Shown here in pieces: positions 1 to 12,480 of a DNA stretch of 64,000 nucleotides. The stretch lies in contig NC_065557.1 of the NCBI RefSeq assembly GCF_022605725.1, positions 26,167,256-26,231,255 of the forward strand, written 5' to 3'. The notes beneath the pieces were generated by a model. The model had not been told where the DNA came from, searched no databases, and was given only the letters and a program-made list of their open reading frames with translations. Within the stretch, counting starts at the first letter, position 1. Every line of letters begins with the position of its first letter. A program made the position numbers and the translations under genes. This stretch comes from Anthonomus grandis grandis. Its lineage: Eukaryota; Arthropoda; Insecta; Coleoptera; Curculionidae.

Positions 1-1609
1 CAGATGTATAACAACCGTGACTTGGTTTGGCTTTATTACCTAAGAGGCGGAAGGGTTTATGCTAAAACACATCGCGTGAGAGCACATACCAAAGAGGCGT
101 TACATCAGAAGCTAACGTTTGGGATGCTTTGTGTTCTCTAAAGGAAGAATTACTTGCCGAGAATCTAAGCAGCCAAGCAATTCCCAAACTTGCATGCCAT
201 CTCAATGACCTAGACTGGAGGATGATTCGAAGCATGTTAAAAATAGTCTTCAGGTTTCCAGATGTGCAATTTCTGCTGTGCTGTTATAATTACCAACATT
301 GCTCTCTAGAGAAATCCGTTCATTTGTATTTCTACAAGAAATCCAGTTACAAAAGGGGAACCGATTCTAATATATAATATTCCGAAATAAGCTTAGGGAG
401 AGAAAGAGGCAACATTTAAGTCATAACAGACATAAAAAGTAATAAATCAATGCGTTGAAAATAAATACTTTTAATAGTCGTAAGTGATTGTGTTTAGATT
501 TATTTACATACTAGTGCAAGTTTGTGAATAAATTAGTGGACTATTTTTGTGCAATCGAGTATTTAATTCACCCCTATCGGTAAAAACACTACAGTATATA
601 GAATTTCATGTTAATAAAAAAATTAATGGTTAGGACAGGATAAATTTCTGGACTTAATACATTAGTAATAATCATCTATATTATTATAATGACGCATAAT
701 AATATAGATGAAACCGGTTAAATAGAGCATGATACCCTAAAATACATACAGGAGTCTGTTTAAGTCATAAAAATTGAACATCGCGTTTTTGAGAAAATGC
801 AAAAAAATATACTTTTGTTAAATGGAAATTTTACATAAATTAAAACAAAATTCATTTTCTTTATAAAAAAGTTTATTTACACTAATAGCCTAAACCAAGG
901 AAGAAAAAGTTGTAGCGATATTAATAATTTTTTAAATGCATATTTAGACAAGTTGGCTTTGAACTTTTTGAGACCAGAATAAATAAATCATTGTTTGAAT
1001 ATTAAAATGACAGTAGCCTTAGTGCGGGGGTTTAGATTGCTTCCAAAGCCCGCAACATTTGAGACTTTCATTGTCTTTTTTTTAAGGCTACGAAGCACCA
1101 TAAGCTGACTAATTTCAATCGGCATAAAAAAAAACACGAAAGGTACTTCAAAACAGTTTAACTAAAAAGCTTATCACAAAACCAGAAATAAATAGGGCTA
1201 CTTAGGAGAGAATTTGCATACGTATTAAAAGGTGCAATGTATAAAAATTTACCTAAACTAAAGAGCCAATGGCCATTAAAAAGAAAAGATGATGCAACTT
1301 TTCGTTAATCGGCATTACATAGGTGCTCGCCGGGAACATCAAAATTAGACATCAAAATAGGCATTACATTCCACGCCGGCGAGGAATACTTCGGCGATTA
1401 TAGAGCTTGTGACAAATATAAATTTTTATTCAAAAAATTGCCTCTATTTATTATTTTCTATACTGTTACTATTATTTATTGTCTTTTGTTGCATCATTCT
1501 TCCCCACTTTGAAGTATCGTTAGTTCTAAACAAACAGAATTAATTATCTTTGGGAAAATGTCGGGGTAACCGGTAAAGGATATAATATACGGACTCACAC
1601 TAGCTAGCG
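1..1609. other. AT-rich stretch without a recognised gene
   Basis: No family can be recognised. The longest open frame is about 80 codons (129-377, plus strand); its product has a leucine-rich start and a cysteine/tyrosine-rich tail that resemble nothing I know, so I do not call it a gene. The stretch contains one copy of a dispersed repeat (771-835) described separately. Stops are frequent in all frames. Confidence 0.5.
771..835 (-). repeat. Dispersed repeat, copy 1 (partner at about 34,830)
   Basis: Read on the minus strand this segment matches 34,832-34,890 read on the plus strand: both run from CATTTAACAAAA through an A/T-rich spacer to AACGCGATGT followed by CAATTTT. In the second copy the match is preceded by TACAGGGAGTTC, resembling the ACAGGGTG-type ends of many insect MITEs. 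Probably terminal sequence of one non-autonomous DNA transposon family (inference). Confidence 0.4.
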
Positions 1610-2620
1610 TTGTTTTACGTACCAATGTATCAGATAACTACACTTTTAAAATTACTTCTTATTATACTGATAATGATTAAAATAATAGGAAAGACGAGTA
1701 TTGCCTCAAATGCTGCAGGTATTGATGGGATAACACTTCAGATGGTGAAACTGTGTTTGCATGTAATAATATTATATATAACTCATATTGTCAATAGTTG
1801 TCTCGAACATGGTCATTTCCCAAATTGCTGGAAAGAATCTCTTGTTACCCCACTACCTAAAAAACATGATCCTGTCAGTTTTACAGATTTAAGGCCTGTT
1901 AGTCTGCTTCCTGTGATATCAAAAGTTCTGGAAAAAGTGGTTCATGTTCAGATTGCTGATTATTATAATACAAATGGCTTTTTTCCTGTGCATCAATCGG
2001 GATTTAGAGCTAGTCATAGTACAACAGGTGGACTTCTAAATATTACTGACGACATTGTAAACATTCAAGATAGGCAAATGACCGCTATATTGATTTTGAT
2101 AGTCCACTCTAAAGCCTTTGATCATGCGTTGATGTGTACCAAGTTATCATATTACGGTTTTGGGGAGGTTGAAAAACTGTTCTTTAGTTCATATTTAACA
2201 GGTCGAAGGCAGGTAGTTAGGATAGGTGGTGAGACATCGCAGAGTAGAAACATTATTTCAGGAGTGTCACAAGGTGATGATGCTGCTGCTGAAATTTTAA
2301 ATTCAGATTTATCTTATGTTTTGCAATACTCAACAGAACATAATCTGACAATTAATCCTGCAAAACCCACAATGTTACTGTTTTGTTCTGAAAAGAAACG
2401 GGGCATACTCATGAATCAACTTAATATTAAGATTGAAAATACTCGGTTGTCTTTTGCTAACTGTGATAGAAATTTGAGTTTGTGTATAGATGTACAGCTT
2501 AATTTTGAACAACATTTAAAATCTTTACTAAAAAGAAGTTATGTGATAACGAAGCTTTTATATGCAAGCAGACACCTTTCAAATTTCAAAAAACCAAAAA
2601 AAAATTGTGTTATAAATTAA
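1610..2620 (+). pseudogene. Non-LTR reverse transcriptase fragment, catalytic YxDD box deleted
   Basis: This 336-codon frame has the order of an RT domain: the WKESLVTPLPK box, the DLRPVSLLPVISKVLEK box, the HQSGFRASHST box, a degraded KAFDH box, and the GVSQG box. In active elements GVSQG is followed by about 20-30 residues and then the catalytic F/YADD motif. Here GVSQG runs straight into DDAAAEILN, so the catalytic loop was deleted in frame. The first catalytic aspartate is also lost, because the residues before SKAFDH read IVH. The downstream part (EHNLTINPAK) is the usual post-YADD segment. Non-functional; the family is clear, the exact clade is not. Confidence 0.75.
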
Positions 2621-3207
2621 GAAAATTTGATCATCTCTCAGAAAATATAAAAGAATTGGGTTGGCTTAAGTATGATAACTGATATAATATTAACTTGACT
2701 CTATTTTCTATAAAACTAATATGTATCAACAACCTGTATATTTGTTTAAAAAACTAATTTATAGGGAGGCTGTGCATCGCAATCGCTCTTTACGAGAGCG
2801 AGGGAGTATTACTCTAGATTACTTTTTTTTTTTAAAAAGAGCTTCAGTTATAATTGTGTTAACTTATATAATAATTTACCCCTTCAATTTAAGCCTTGAG
2901 GCATGCAATACTGGGTATTTAAGGTTTAAGTACAAGAGGTATTGATTAGATCTGCAGTAGATTTTTAGGATTTTTTTAGTGACAGATATAATGTATGTAG
3001 ATATGTACTCCATTGTTATATTGTTATGTTTGGTTAAAACTATTTTATCCTCAGCGTTATCTCTTAAAAGCATTCTCTGTTAACATTTAAAGATGACGAA
3101 CTTAATATCTGGCGAATTGGTTGAGTGGAAGAATCGCCAGGAGGCTAAACTTGCATTGTATGTACAAAGAAATACTTGAATAAAGGCGTTATTTATTTAT
3201 TTGTTTA
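1610..3207 (+). mobile_element. Non-LTR retrotransposon remnant (jockey/CR1-like), 3' end retained
   Basis: A decayed LINE copy. The 5' part is gone; what remains is the reverse-transcriptase coding segment (1610-2620), a degraded C-terminal and 3' untranslated segment, and a 3' end of short TTTA/TTTG units at about 3186-3207, the usual tail of jockey/CR1-type elements. No target-site duplication could be defined because the 5' end is missing. Orientation is plus throughout. Confidence 0.7.
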
Positions 3208-3659
3208 TTTTGAGAGTAAAAAAAGGGGCTAGAACAATATTAATATCATGTATAGTGTAAATGTATAAACAAATAATCATCATAATCTTAAGAGTCAAGG
3301 GTTACAATAGATAAGTCGCTATGAATAACTCCTCCCCCCTCAAGTTCAGAAAATTCAGGCTCACGAATTTTCAGGCTCACGAAGTGCTTGTGGGGTCATA
3401 TTTGGAGGCTTTAATTATAGGCATATTTGGCAGGTAAGTCTTAGGCTTCTAAGTTGCCAAATAATTGTTATATAAATACCTACTGGGACTGCAATAAGGG
3501 GCCATCCATATTGAGTGCATAAGTAAATATTACAACAATGATGCCAACTTTATAACAAATTTATTTTTAATAAACAATATAATAATGAACAAAAATAAAT
3601 CCAGAACTTATTTAAAATAAATAAAGGATATTAAATAATATGTACATAATTATGAAACA
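3208..3659. other. Intergenic AT-rich stretch
   Basis: No open frame, RNA gene or clear repeat boundary. It contains a short direct repeat of TTCAGGCTCACGAA around 3355-3380. Confidence 0.4.
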
Positions 3660-3798
3660 AATTGTTAATAATCTAAATGTTCGAAATGACCACCATTATT
3701 TTATAAGCATTTGCGCCCATTGGTTAAAATTTTTTCTCGAATGTTGTCGAATGAATTGAAATTTTTAATCTTAGGTCCTCTAAATTTTAGGGCATAGT

Positions 3799-3996
3799 TT
3801 AATAAACCTGGTTCTTAATAAAACCCCATATGGAAAAATCCATGGGTGTTATATCAGGCGATCTTGCGAGCCAATTTATAGGACCGTTATTACCAATCCG
3901 ACAAATATTAACATAAATAAAATCTGGCGCGGAAGCTTGATGACTTCTGTCAAAAATATTATTTCTGTTTGGTAACCATGGCAACGCAGATTTCAA
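3799..3996 (-). pseudogene. Mariner-like transposase, C-terminal fragment
   Basis: The translation contains GPINWLARSPDITPMDFSIW, the block carrying the third catalytic aspartate of mariner-type transposases (compare PARSQDLTPLDFFLWG in the copy at 18,758-19,246). Everything upstream of this block is missing. Decayed matches to the C-terminal tail continue to about 3680 in the same orientation. Confidence 0.65.
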
Positions 3997-4660
3997 CTAG
4001 TGTCACAGTCAATTAAATTAAATGAATAATATCAATAAGTATCATAATTTAAAACTAAATTTATTATATATTAAAACATATTTAGATTAGGGTTCATCGG
4101 GTTTAATACAAATAATCACTAGTTTAATAAGCTTAAGCTTTTAATTTATTAAATTTTAAATAATGAGGAAATGAATAAACACTTAGAAGTATTTAAGTTT
4201 TTAGCAATTAAAAAAGTCAGATCTGCACTAAGGAACAATTCCTGATGATGGTTATTAATACGTTGAAACGTTGGGAAACATGAATGAAATATATCATTTT
4301 CAAGGTAATCAAAAATGCGTTCATAATAAGTTTAAAAAAATGCAGATCCGTATTCAAAAAAAAAGTTGATAGCCGTTGCCAAGATACCAAATGTCATAAA
4401 AAACAATTAAAGGTTTTGTAGAGCACAAAAAATTATAAAACTTTGTAATTAAAAGTAAGTTTTTAAAAGTAATAGTTTTGGAAATATTAATTAAAACAAA
4501 ATTTGGCGTTTTTTATAAATCACCCTGTAATTAAAAGTAATAAATATTTTGCAACGCTGTAAAAGGATTTAGAATAAGCATCAAAATTCCGACCTCGTAT
4601 AGTTTCGGAAAGAGCAATAGTCAGAAATGGGACACCCTTTATATACGTTATTTTTTTAAA

Positions 4661-5017
4661 TCATCGACAAAATTGAACTCTAGGATAATAATCGGGTGCA
4701 GTCATACCTTGAACTTTCTGGAAGTGGTAAGGGTGGAGTTGTTGCTCGTGTAGTACCCGCCAGACAGAAGCGTTACTCGTATTCATATTCTTAGCGACGT
4801 CACGTGTGCTATTTGATGGTTCATCGGCACCTCGCTGAAGCATTTCTTCTTCAAATTCGACCGTTGTTACGGTTCGAGCAACACCAGTATCATGCATCTT
4901 GGTCTTAAACATGCCTGTCTCAGCGAGCCGCCGATGAACCGTAATAAACTTTTTGTATCCAGAATGCTGTCGTTCGGGATAACGTTCATGATACAACCTG
5001 CAATGCATACAATGCAT
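4661..5017 (-). pseudogene. Mariner-like transposase, N-terminal DNA-binding fragment
   Basis: The frame aligns by eye with the N-terminal half of the transposase at 18,151-18,705: YPERQHSGYKKFITVHRRL versus FPERRIPAHTLFERVNQRH, then VEFEEEMLQR versus PDFEEEVLQR, then HPYHFQKVQG versus RPYHLQKVES. This is the paired helix-turn-helix region that binds the terminal repeats. It stops right after PRVQFCR, where intact relatives continue with a tryptophan and the catalytic domain. Confidence 0.65.
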
Positions 5018-5376
5018 TGCAGTTTGTTGCTCATTATGCCAAATGCATATCCGCCAATTCTTGATTGGTAAAATTTTCCATTAGCAATAAATGTTTAAAA
5101 ATTGTAAGCTATAAAATTTTTAAACATGACATTGACAATTGACGTTGATAAGCGTTGATTTTAAACAATTGTTGTTATGGTATCATGTACAAAAGGTAAA
5201 AATAAATGCAGCAGATCCTATTTAGGTAGTTAATGTTTTTTATAAATGTTAACGCGTCTTAGGGCCGTAGTGGCGTAGTGACGCATTTTCAGACTTGGGT
5301 TCCTATACTCAAATGGATTCTTCTGTTGCACTGAACAACCCCCAGAAGTTTGATCCGATAGTTCTGAAACACCCTG

Positions 5377-5660
5377 TATATACCTTAGATTTACCAGAAC
5401 TTGTTAAAGATTCTGAAATACATCAGTATGCTAATGACACTCAATACATACATTATTTTAACTCTGATAATTTTGATAACGTGGCTGTATCAGCTAACTA
5501 TTAACGCTGATTTGTTGATTGAGCTAATAAATCAATTTTCAAAAGAGCATAACCTTGTCATTAATCGTAATAAAATAAAAATACGATGACACTATAAATT
5601 TAAAATACGAGGTTCTGTCTTTATAGAGCCATCATCAACTTTGTTTTTCTTTGTCGGCGC
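5377..5660 (+). pseudogene. Non-LTR reverse transcriptase fragment around the YxDD box
   Basis: The segment encodes DLPELVKDSEIHQYANDTQ in one frame and FSKEHNLVINRNKIKI in another. Together these are the block before the catalytic motif (YADD changed to YAND) and the block after it in jockey/CR1-type reverse transcriptases. The second block resembles the corresponding part at 2335-2365, so it may be the same family. At least one frameshift and a catalytic aspartate-to-asparagine change make it dead. Confidence 0.6.
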
Positions 5661-6952
5661 TGTATTGCCCATTTGAAGTTTTGAATAGCCCTTTTAATTA
5701 CCTTTTTAATGAGGTATCTTGTATTTCGAATGAGAATTTAGGGTAACTCCTATAATATTATATACCTATCTCTCTATCGCTCACGGAGCTATTACCCAAA
5801 TTACGTGTTGGAAATGCAAGTGTGATACACTGTCGAACAGGTAATTAAAAGAGCAATTTAAAATTTTAAAATTCCAATACGGCATCTAACTATTATAATG
5901 GAAAGTGTATACTGGGTGACCCCTTTGGACAGGCTCAGATACAGCCCTAACATCTTAAATAGAAAGATACAAAGTCAAATGATACATCATCTTGAAGCTC
6001 TTGAAAAATGCTTTTCAATGATACTATAGAAAATTACATTTTAGAACATTCTTCTCTGATTATCAAGGAAGCCACATTTTTTCATATTATTTAATTAAAT
6101 TTTCAAAAGGAATTAAATATTCAATATATAATATATAATATATAATATATAATATATAATATATAATATATTCAAATATGCTGGCATAAATAAATCAGAA
6201 AGGTACTTAAATTTCATAAGTTATATCCCTATAAACTGGAAATACTGCAAGAAGTTAAAATTAGTTCAAGTAATGAATTTATATAGGTAATGAAAAGAAT
6301 AGGTCCCATTATATTCCCTTAAGAAACGCTAATTTTACATAAATTCCTGGACAAAATTATCGCACCTGTAAAATTTGGGTATTTTAAAATTAAACTTACG
6401 TGAGTATTGACAATGCAATTTATTTAGCGAGCTCCACCATGTATACAGCAAGAGATTAAGAGTACCATGAAACAAAAATGTTTACGATTTACTGTACTGA
6501 CCCATCTAATAAAGATTAAGTTTACTCACCGGGGAACCTCGGTCCTCTTGATTCAGTCATGCCAACAACCATCAATTTAGTTACTTTATGTTTGCTAATA
6601 ATTTACATATATATCTTCTTTCTTTGACGACTAGCTAGTATCCCCTAAAATAGTTAAGGCTACCCCAGACGCTCCACTGCCGCTAAGCAGTAAGCATCTC
6701 AACACTCGGAAACTAAGATAACATATACCGAGATCTTAGAATCCAAATGTGTCAATCCAGAAGACAAGTTAAGGCCCTCTATAACTCACAAGACCAATTC
6801 GAAGGAACTGCGCGCTCAGAACGCATCCCTGTCGATTGCTACACAATCGACCACAACCTGGTAATACCTCGCTAAACAGCGACAAACTCTGGTATACCAT
6901 AAAACTCTAGCCATGGACTTACACAACAATAATATAAAATATTACTCACATG
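5661..6952. other. Intergenic; second half GC-richer and possibly one arm of an interrupted element
   Basis: No gene recognised. 6530-6952 is visibly richer in G+C than its surroundings, and so is 14,340-14,510 on the other side of element A. They were contiguous before that insertion, so element A may have landed in an older, unidentified element or a regulatory region. Confidence 0.35.
6123..6171. repeat. Minisatellite, seven copies of a 7-bp AATATAT unit
   Basis: Seven perfect consecutive copies of AATATAT, ending at TTCAAATATG. The short A/T unit suggests slippage origin. Confidence 0.9.
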
Positions 6953-7149
6953 AGTTATGTGATGAGCCACCCTGTAAACTACACAGAAGCCAAGATGCTG
7001 ACCTTGCAGTTCTCCCGAAACAAAACCATTGTGTCCGCCATTTTTCAGATAGTCAATTGTAGTCCGTTATTCATGTAGCATATACTTATTGTAATTTTAA
7101 TTAATAAATTGTTTTTAAAAAGGAAGTTCGGGAGTTTAAGAATTTAAGT
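6953..7149 (+). repeat. 5' LTR of element A
   Basis: 197 bp, starting AGTTATGTGATG and ending TTTAAGT. It matches 14,140-14,335 with a few substitutions and an indel in the A-run before GGAAGTTCGGG. Boundaries are fixed by the CATG duplication outside and the primer-binding site inside. Confidence 0.92.
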
Positions 7150-7166
7150 GGCGCAGTCGGTAGGAT
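7149..7166 (+). other. Primer-binding site of element A
   Basis: TGGCGCAGTCGGTAGGAT begins on the last base of the 5' LTR. Element B has TGGTGCAGTCGGTAGGAT at the same position. From memory this matches the tRNA-Ser-type primer site of 17.6/297-like errantiviruses; the tRNA identity is inference. Confidence 0.7.
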
Positions 7167-7434
7167 AGTCCGAAGTCCAATTGATTAACGGCGCGAACGG
7201 ATTTATCGATTGTCACGTTCGTTTTAACGATTTATCGGACTATTTAAAACTTGGTGAAAATTCTGTGGAGGTGTTGGGTAGATTTATCGCAGATCTACGA
7301 CTTAGCAGCACACCATTGGAGGTTCATCGGTGATTGAAGTATCGTCCATTCACGCAAGGAGGCAATAGCTGAAGTTGTCCCTTATAGAGATGCCCGTCGC
7401 CTTTTTTATGTAAGTTCAGCTCATATAAATATAA

Positions 7435-8726
7435 ATGTCGTATGAAGAGGATTTGAGCGTAACTTTAAATAATTTAAATATTAATACGGCTTTAGTTGAC
7501 TCAACATTAAATAATACTCCTAGTAATTTAGTACTTAATTCAAATCCAATAATTATGCCTACTTTTAAACCAGAATATCTTAACTGTGTTCCGAATTTTG
7601 ATGGGAACCCCAACGATTTAAATCGATATCTTGTAAATTGTGAAAGTCTTATAAAACACTTTTATGATTATACAAATCCAACTAAGTTTCAAAATACTTA
7701 TTTAGGTAATTCGTTAATAGGGAAATTGGTTGGCAATGACCTAAAACTCACTTTAGAACGAAATTTCGCTGACCAAAGAGACGAAGCTTGTCTCAATCGC
7801 GACTTGGTAATGCTTAGGCAAACTGGTCACGAAAATCCAAACCAATATTATGATAAAGTACCTCATCTTTTAAATAACTCTGTTCCTATGTAGATAGTCA
7901 TGAACAAACAGATATTGCAAAAAATTTAAAAAGAAATATGTATTCAGATTTAGCCTTAAGAACTTTTGTGTCCGGTTTAAGGGAACCGTTAGGGACCAAT
8001 ATACCTTGTATGGGTCCTAAAAATCTGGCAGAAGCGTTTCAATTTGTTAATCAGCAAAATAATAATCGGTATTTTCAAAATAATAATAGATTAAATAAAC
8101 CTCAATATAACCAAAACTTTAAAACCCATAACCCAAATAATAATTATGTACAACCCCAGTTAAACAATAGTAATTTTAATTCTACAGCCTCAAATGATTT
8201 TTTCACAAGACAAAACACTTTTCCTTCTCAACCTGTTCCAATTAGACCTAGGAATTTACCCCAACGACCATTATCAACAAACTCTCAGGTTTTTGGTAAA
8301 CTGCAGAATAGAAATTTAAACGTATTTAGACCTAATCAGATCCGAGAGAGAGATCTCCCGCGACCAACACCTATGAGTATCAATTCTAGACAAGTATCTC
8401 ATATTTCTTAAAATAATCAAAGTATGAATACTTATAAGGGTAATAATTACCAAAATAAATTTCAAAAAAGACCAAATAATATATTTAAACAAACAGGACC
8501 ACCAAACTTTATATCCGAAGAATTGTATAATACTGAGTTTAGCCCCTATTGGGACGAATATAATAATTATTCTGATAATTATTATGATGAAGAATACGAG
8601 CCCCAATTTTGGGAAAATAATATTCAATCTCAATACGAAGTTTACGAGCCTGAAGATGTACAACCAGAGCCTGAAACTTCATCAGAAAATTTTACGATAG
8701 AGCCTCAACAGAAAATCAACAGTTAG
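7435..8726 (+). pseudogene. gag of errantivirus-like element A (broken)
   Basis: Gag builds the particle shell. The N-terminal part (7435-7893) ends at a premature TAG; the rest runs in another frame (7938-8726) with an internal TAA at 8409-8411. The tail is very rich in asparagine and glutamine and has no CCHC zinc knuckle, as is normal for errantivirus Gag (known). The C-terminal end is acidic with many tyrosines. Both parts match the gag of element B in order and composition. Confidence 0.8.
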
Positions 8727-9116
8727 CAGCACCTATAATAAGTTACAATTTAATTACTGCTAGTAAATTACCCTACATTTTATTTCCAGAACAGAATCTT
8801 AAGTTTTTAATCGATAGTGGTTCATCTAGATCGTTTATTAACCCCGATTTAGCTTCTAAATATTACGCGAAAAAGATTATAGAAGAGCCTTTTATTGTGT
8901 CATGCGGAAATCAAATGTCAGCTCATAAACATAGTACTTTAATTCTCTAAATCATCTAAAATTTTTAATTTACCCAGAGCCGTACCCTTGAAATTTTATT
9001 TATTTAAATTTCATGATATTTTCGACGGACTCTTAGGAGTAGATAATCTTAAAATTCTAAGAGCTAATTTGGATTTTGGTAAGGGATATTTATTTACCCC
9101 CAACTCGAAAGTTTAA
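8723..9116 (+). pseudogene. Aspartic protease region of element A pol (broken)
   Basis: The frame shifts by -1 relative to the end of gag, the normal errantivirus way to start pol. It encodes the active-site block LKFLIDSGSSRSFINP (aspartate codon near 8813). It is then interrupted by a stop near 8948 and shifts frame before the linker that follows. Confidence 0.75.
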
Positions 9117-10860
9117 TTGCTTTTTCAAAGTACTAAAAGAAACTTAAATCAAATTACTGTAGAACTCCGATGCGAACAAGTTATTAAAATTAAAACATCT
9201 ATCAAAAATGGTGAAATAATTATACCATATCAAAGTATTGGAAACTGTGAAATTCCAGAAAGTCTTTCTATTGCTAAAAATGGTGTAGCCATTACTACAA
9301 TCTTAAATCGTTCAACAGAAAAAGAAATTTTAGACTTTTCTGTACCAATTAAAGTAGAACGTTTTAATCAAAAAGAAATAGAATCAATTGATTTTAATCT
9401 TATCGATGACTGTATGGAATATCATAATATCGACATCACTAATTCAATTCGAACTGATCATATGAATAAAGAGGAGAGAAATGCAATTTTAAAATTATGT
9501 AAAGAATACTCTGATATTTTTTATGACGAAAATACCCCTCTTACCTTTACCAGCGAAATAAAACACGAAATAAAAACCACGGATGAGACCCCAATTTATT
9601 CAAAAAGTTATCGGTATCCCTATATTCATAAGGATGAAGTCCAACGACAGATTTAGAAAATGCTTGACCAAAATATTATTAGACCCAGTTCGCCCCCCTG
9701 GTCGTTACCAATTTGGGTAGTTCCAAAAAAGGTTGATTCCAGCGGCAAACATAAGTGGCGTGTCGTAATTGACTTTCGAAGACTTAACGAAGTCACTATT
9801 GACATGCGCTATCCGTTACCAAACATTGCAGACGTTTTGGATAAGTTAGGCAAATGTATTTATTTTTCAACCCTCGATTTAGCGAGTGGTTTTCATTAAA
9901 TTCCCATGAAAAAAGAAGACATACCAAAAACTGCATTTAGCTGTGAAAATGGTCATTATGAGTTTTTGCGTATGCCTTTCGGGCTTAAAAATGCACCCGC
10001 AACGTTCCAACGAGCTATGGATAACGTTTTTCGTGGTATTCAAAAATAAAAATGTGCAGTATATATTGATGACGTAATCGTTTATTCTAAATCTCTACAA
10101 GAACATCTAGATAAGTTACGCGAAATTTTCCAACGACTTCGCGAAACAAATTTTAAATTACAATTAAACAAATCCGAATTTCTAAAGAAAAGAAGTGGCC
10201 TATCTAGGACATATTGTGACTTCACCAGGCGTTAAACCGAATCCCGACAAAATTAAAGCAATAAAAAGTTATCCAATACCTAAAACGACTAAACAAATCA
10301 AAGGATTCTTAGGCTTGTTAGGTTATTACAGGAAATTCATTAATAATTTCGCAAAGCTCACAAAACCTTTAACGAAATGTCTGAAAAAGGTAGCTACTAT
10401 AACTCATAATACCGAGTTGTTAATTGCTTTGAAACTTGTAAAAATTTACTAATAAATGACCCAATACTTCAATACCCGGATTTTAGCAAACCTTTTAATT
10501 TAATTACAGACGCCATTAATATTGCATTAGGCGCCGTCCTTTCACAAGGACCTATAGGTAACGATTTACCCATAGCATATGCATCCCATACGTTAAATGA
10601 TATGAGGTCAATTACTCAACTATAGAAAAGGAGCTTCGTATTGTATTGTATGGGCAACAAAATATTTCAGACCGTATCTACATGGGCGTAAGTTTAATAT
10701 AATTACGGACCATAAGCCTTTACAGTGGCTTTTCTCTTTAAAAGACCCATCGTCTAAATTATTACGTTGGCGTATAAAATTAGACGAATATAACTAAGTA
10801 TACAATATATTACAAAAAAGGCAAATTAAATACTAATGCGGATGCCCTTTCCCGTATAGA
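9117..10860 (+). pseudogene. Reverse transcriptase and RNase H of element A (broken)
   Basis: Order seen: linker to 9656, RT fingers/palm from 9660 (WVVPKKV, WRVVIDFRRLNE, LDLASGFH, RMPFGLKNAPATFQRAM), catalytic YIDD at 10,062-10,073, RT thumb (10,195-10,452: FLGLLGYYRKF), then RNase H (LITDAINIALGAVLSQ near 10,500). In-frame stops lie at about 9657, 9897 and 10,048. A frameshift lies near 10,190 and several more are in RNase H. The catalytic residues of RT are still readable, but no continuous product is possible. Confidence 0.85.
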
Positions 10861-10867
10861 AATTCAC

Positions 10868-12480
10868 GTGAACGACACTGACGAACAATTTAATCTATGT
10901 AAATATATCGAAGAATTTAATAAAACTCTTCAAGAGACTGAGAATCTTCCCGAGGAGAATATAAACCCTGACGTCGACAATATTTCGTTGGCTGTCCAGC
11001 ATGACCCGACAGAGCAATGCCCTCAACCTGCTGAACCTAACATTAATATCACGAACCCTGATAACGATGATGATGACGCAACGGTACAGACCAATGTCCG
11101 TTGCGTCAACAAACAAAACAAAACAACAACAAAACTCTATAGTCGGCATACCGATAGTAGAAACTCCAGTTAATTATGGTTTAAATCAAATTATTACTGT
11201 CGTTTTGCATTCTCCAGCGGTACCAAAAATTAAAATTTTGTTTGAAAAAAAGAAGCGAATTAGATATCGCAAAATAATTTTGATAGCTATATTAGAAATT
11301 TTATTAAAGATTATGTAAGACGGGGAATACAATATCATCTGTATTTCGAAAACCCTGATTTTTTCGAACCTTTTTGTGAAGTAATTAGGAAAACTTTTAA
11401 GTGGCCCTCTTTAAAATTAAAACGTTGTTTAAGCAAATTAATCGACGTAACTCACAAAGAAGATATACAAGATATAATAAAAAATTATCACAAATCAAAA
11501 ACAAATCATCGAGAAACCGAACGTAGAATTAGAGAAAAATATTATTGGCTTGATTTGAAAAAATCAATACAAACCTATATAAATCATTGTGAAATCTGTC
11601 AAAAATGTAAATATGAACGTCACCCTGTTAAAGTTAAAATGAATATAACACCTACAGCTAATAAACTTTGAAATACTTTATATGGACGTTTTTACTGTTG
11701 AAAAAACTAAGTTTTTGACAATAATCGATTCTTTCTCTAAATATGCGCAGGCGTATCCTATTTCTACAGCCGAGTCTGTCGAAGTAGCTGATTGTTTATT
11801 AAATTTCTTTTCCCACCACTCAGTACCCAAACAAATAATAACCGATAATGGTACTGAATTTAAAAACTCTTTAATCTCAGAATTGCTTGATATGCATAAA
11901 GTAAAGATTCATTTTATTTGTCCAAATCATCCTGATTCTAATGGTATGATCGAACGATTTTACAATTTTAGAACATATAATAATTTTAAATGCGAGCGGA
12001 TTTCTAAAAACACCAGCTATTAAAAAAATGGTTTATGCAATTCTTGCTTATAATCATACGATCCATTCCGTAACTAAATTAAAACCGGTAGATATAATTA
12101 GTGGACATATATCAGAAAATAGCCCTTTCGACATTAAACTCGATCAATTATTGATTAGCGACTATGTCAATGTTCATAAAGATAAAGTTAAATTGCTATA
12201 CTCTCGAATTAATGAAAAATTACATCAAAGTAAAGAGCACGTTATTAAAAATCGAAATAAAAATCGCGATGACCCCGAAATTTTCCAACCAAATCAACAG
12301 GCTTATATTAAAAATCATAGAAGACAAAAAACTGCAAACGTTTTCAGAAAACCAACGATTCGTAAAGACTACTGATAACGCTCAGAAAACAGTTTCTACA
12401 GATGTTAGCAAAAAGATGCATATGAACAATTTAAAGCGACCGCGAAAGAAATTTTCTTTTAGCGACTCCGAATAAGTAGG
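10868..12480 (+). pseudogene. Integrase region of element A (broken)
   Basis: A linker (10,868-11,173) rich in D, E and N precedes an H2C2 zinc segment (YHKSKTNH ... HCEICQKC, about 11,490-11,610). The catalytic core follows: first aspartate in LYMDVFTV (11,680), second in IITDNGTEF (11,840), glutamate in NGMIERF (11,942). The C-terminal part (12,028-12,375, then 12,376-12,475 in another frame) ends with a lysine-rich tail. At least three frame changes and several stops separate these pieces. Confidence 0.82.

Larger units (their letters stand above)
3660..5060 (-). mobile_element. Broken Tc1/mariner-superfamily element, split by a later insertion
   Basis: Two pieces of one transposase family lie in the correct order on the minus strand: the DNA-binding half (4661-5017) and the C-terminal end of the catalytic domain (3799-3996, traceable to about 3680). 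The central catalytic part is missing. The roughly 650 bases between them look like inserted repeat: the transposase frame stops at about 4655 and is replaced by sequence with AAGGGTGTCCC and ACAGGGTGATT motifs typical of MITE ends. Terminal inverted repeats were not identified. Confidence 0.6.

Noticed and set aside
4243..4275. Hammerhead-ribozyme-like core (CTGATGA ... GAAAC)
   Set aside because: The sequence between the two core boxes does not form a stem II by eye, and no cleavage-site stem could be drawn.
5255..5300. SINE head with a tRNA-like A box (GTAGTGGCGTAGTG)
   Set aside because: No B box or tRNA-like fold follows.
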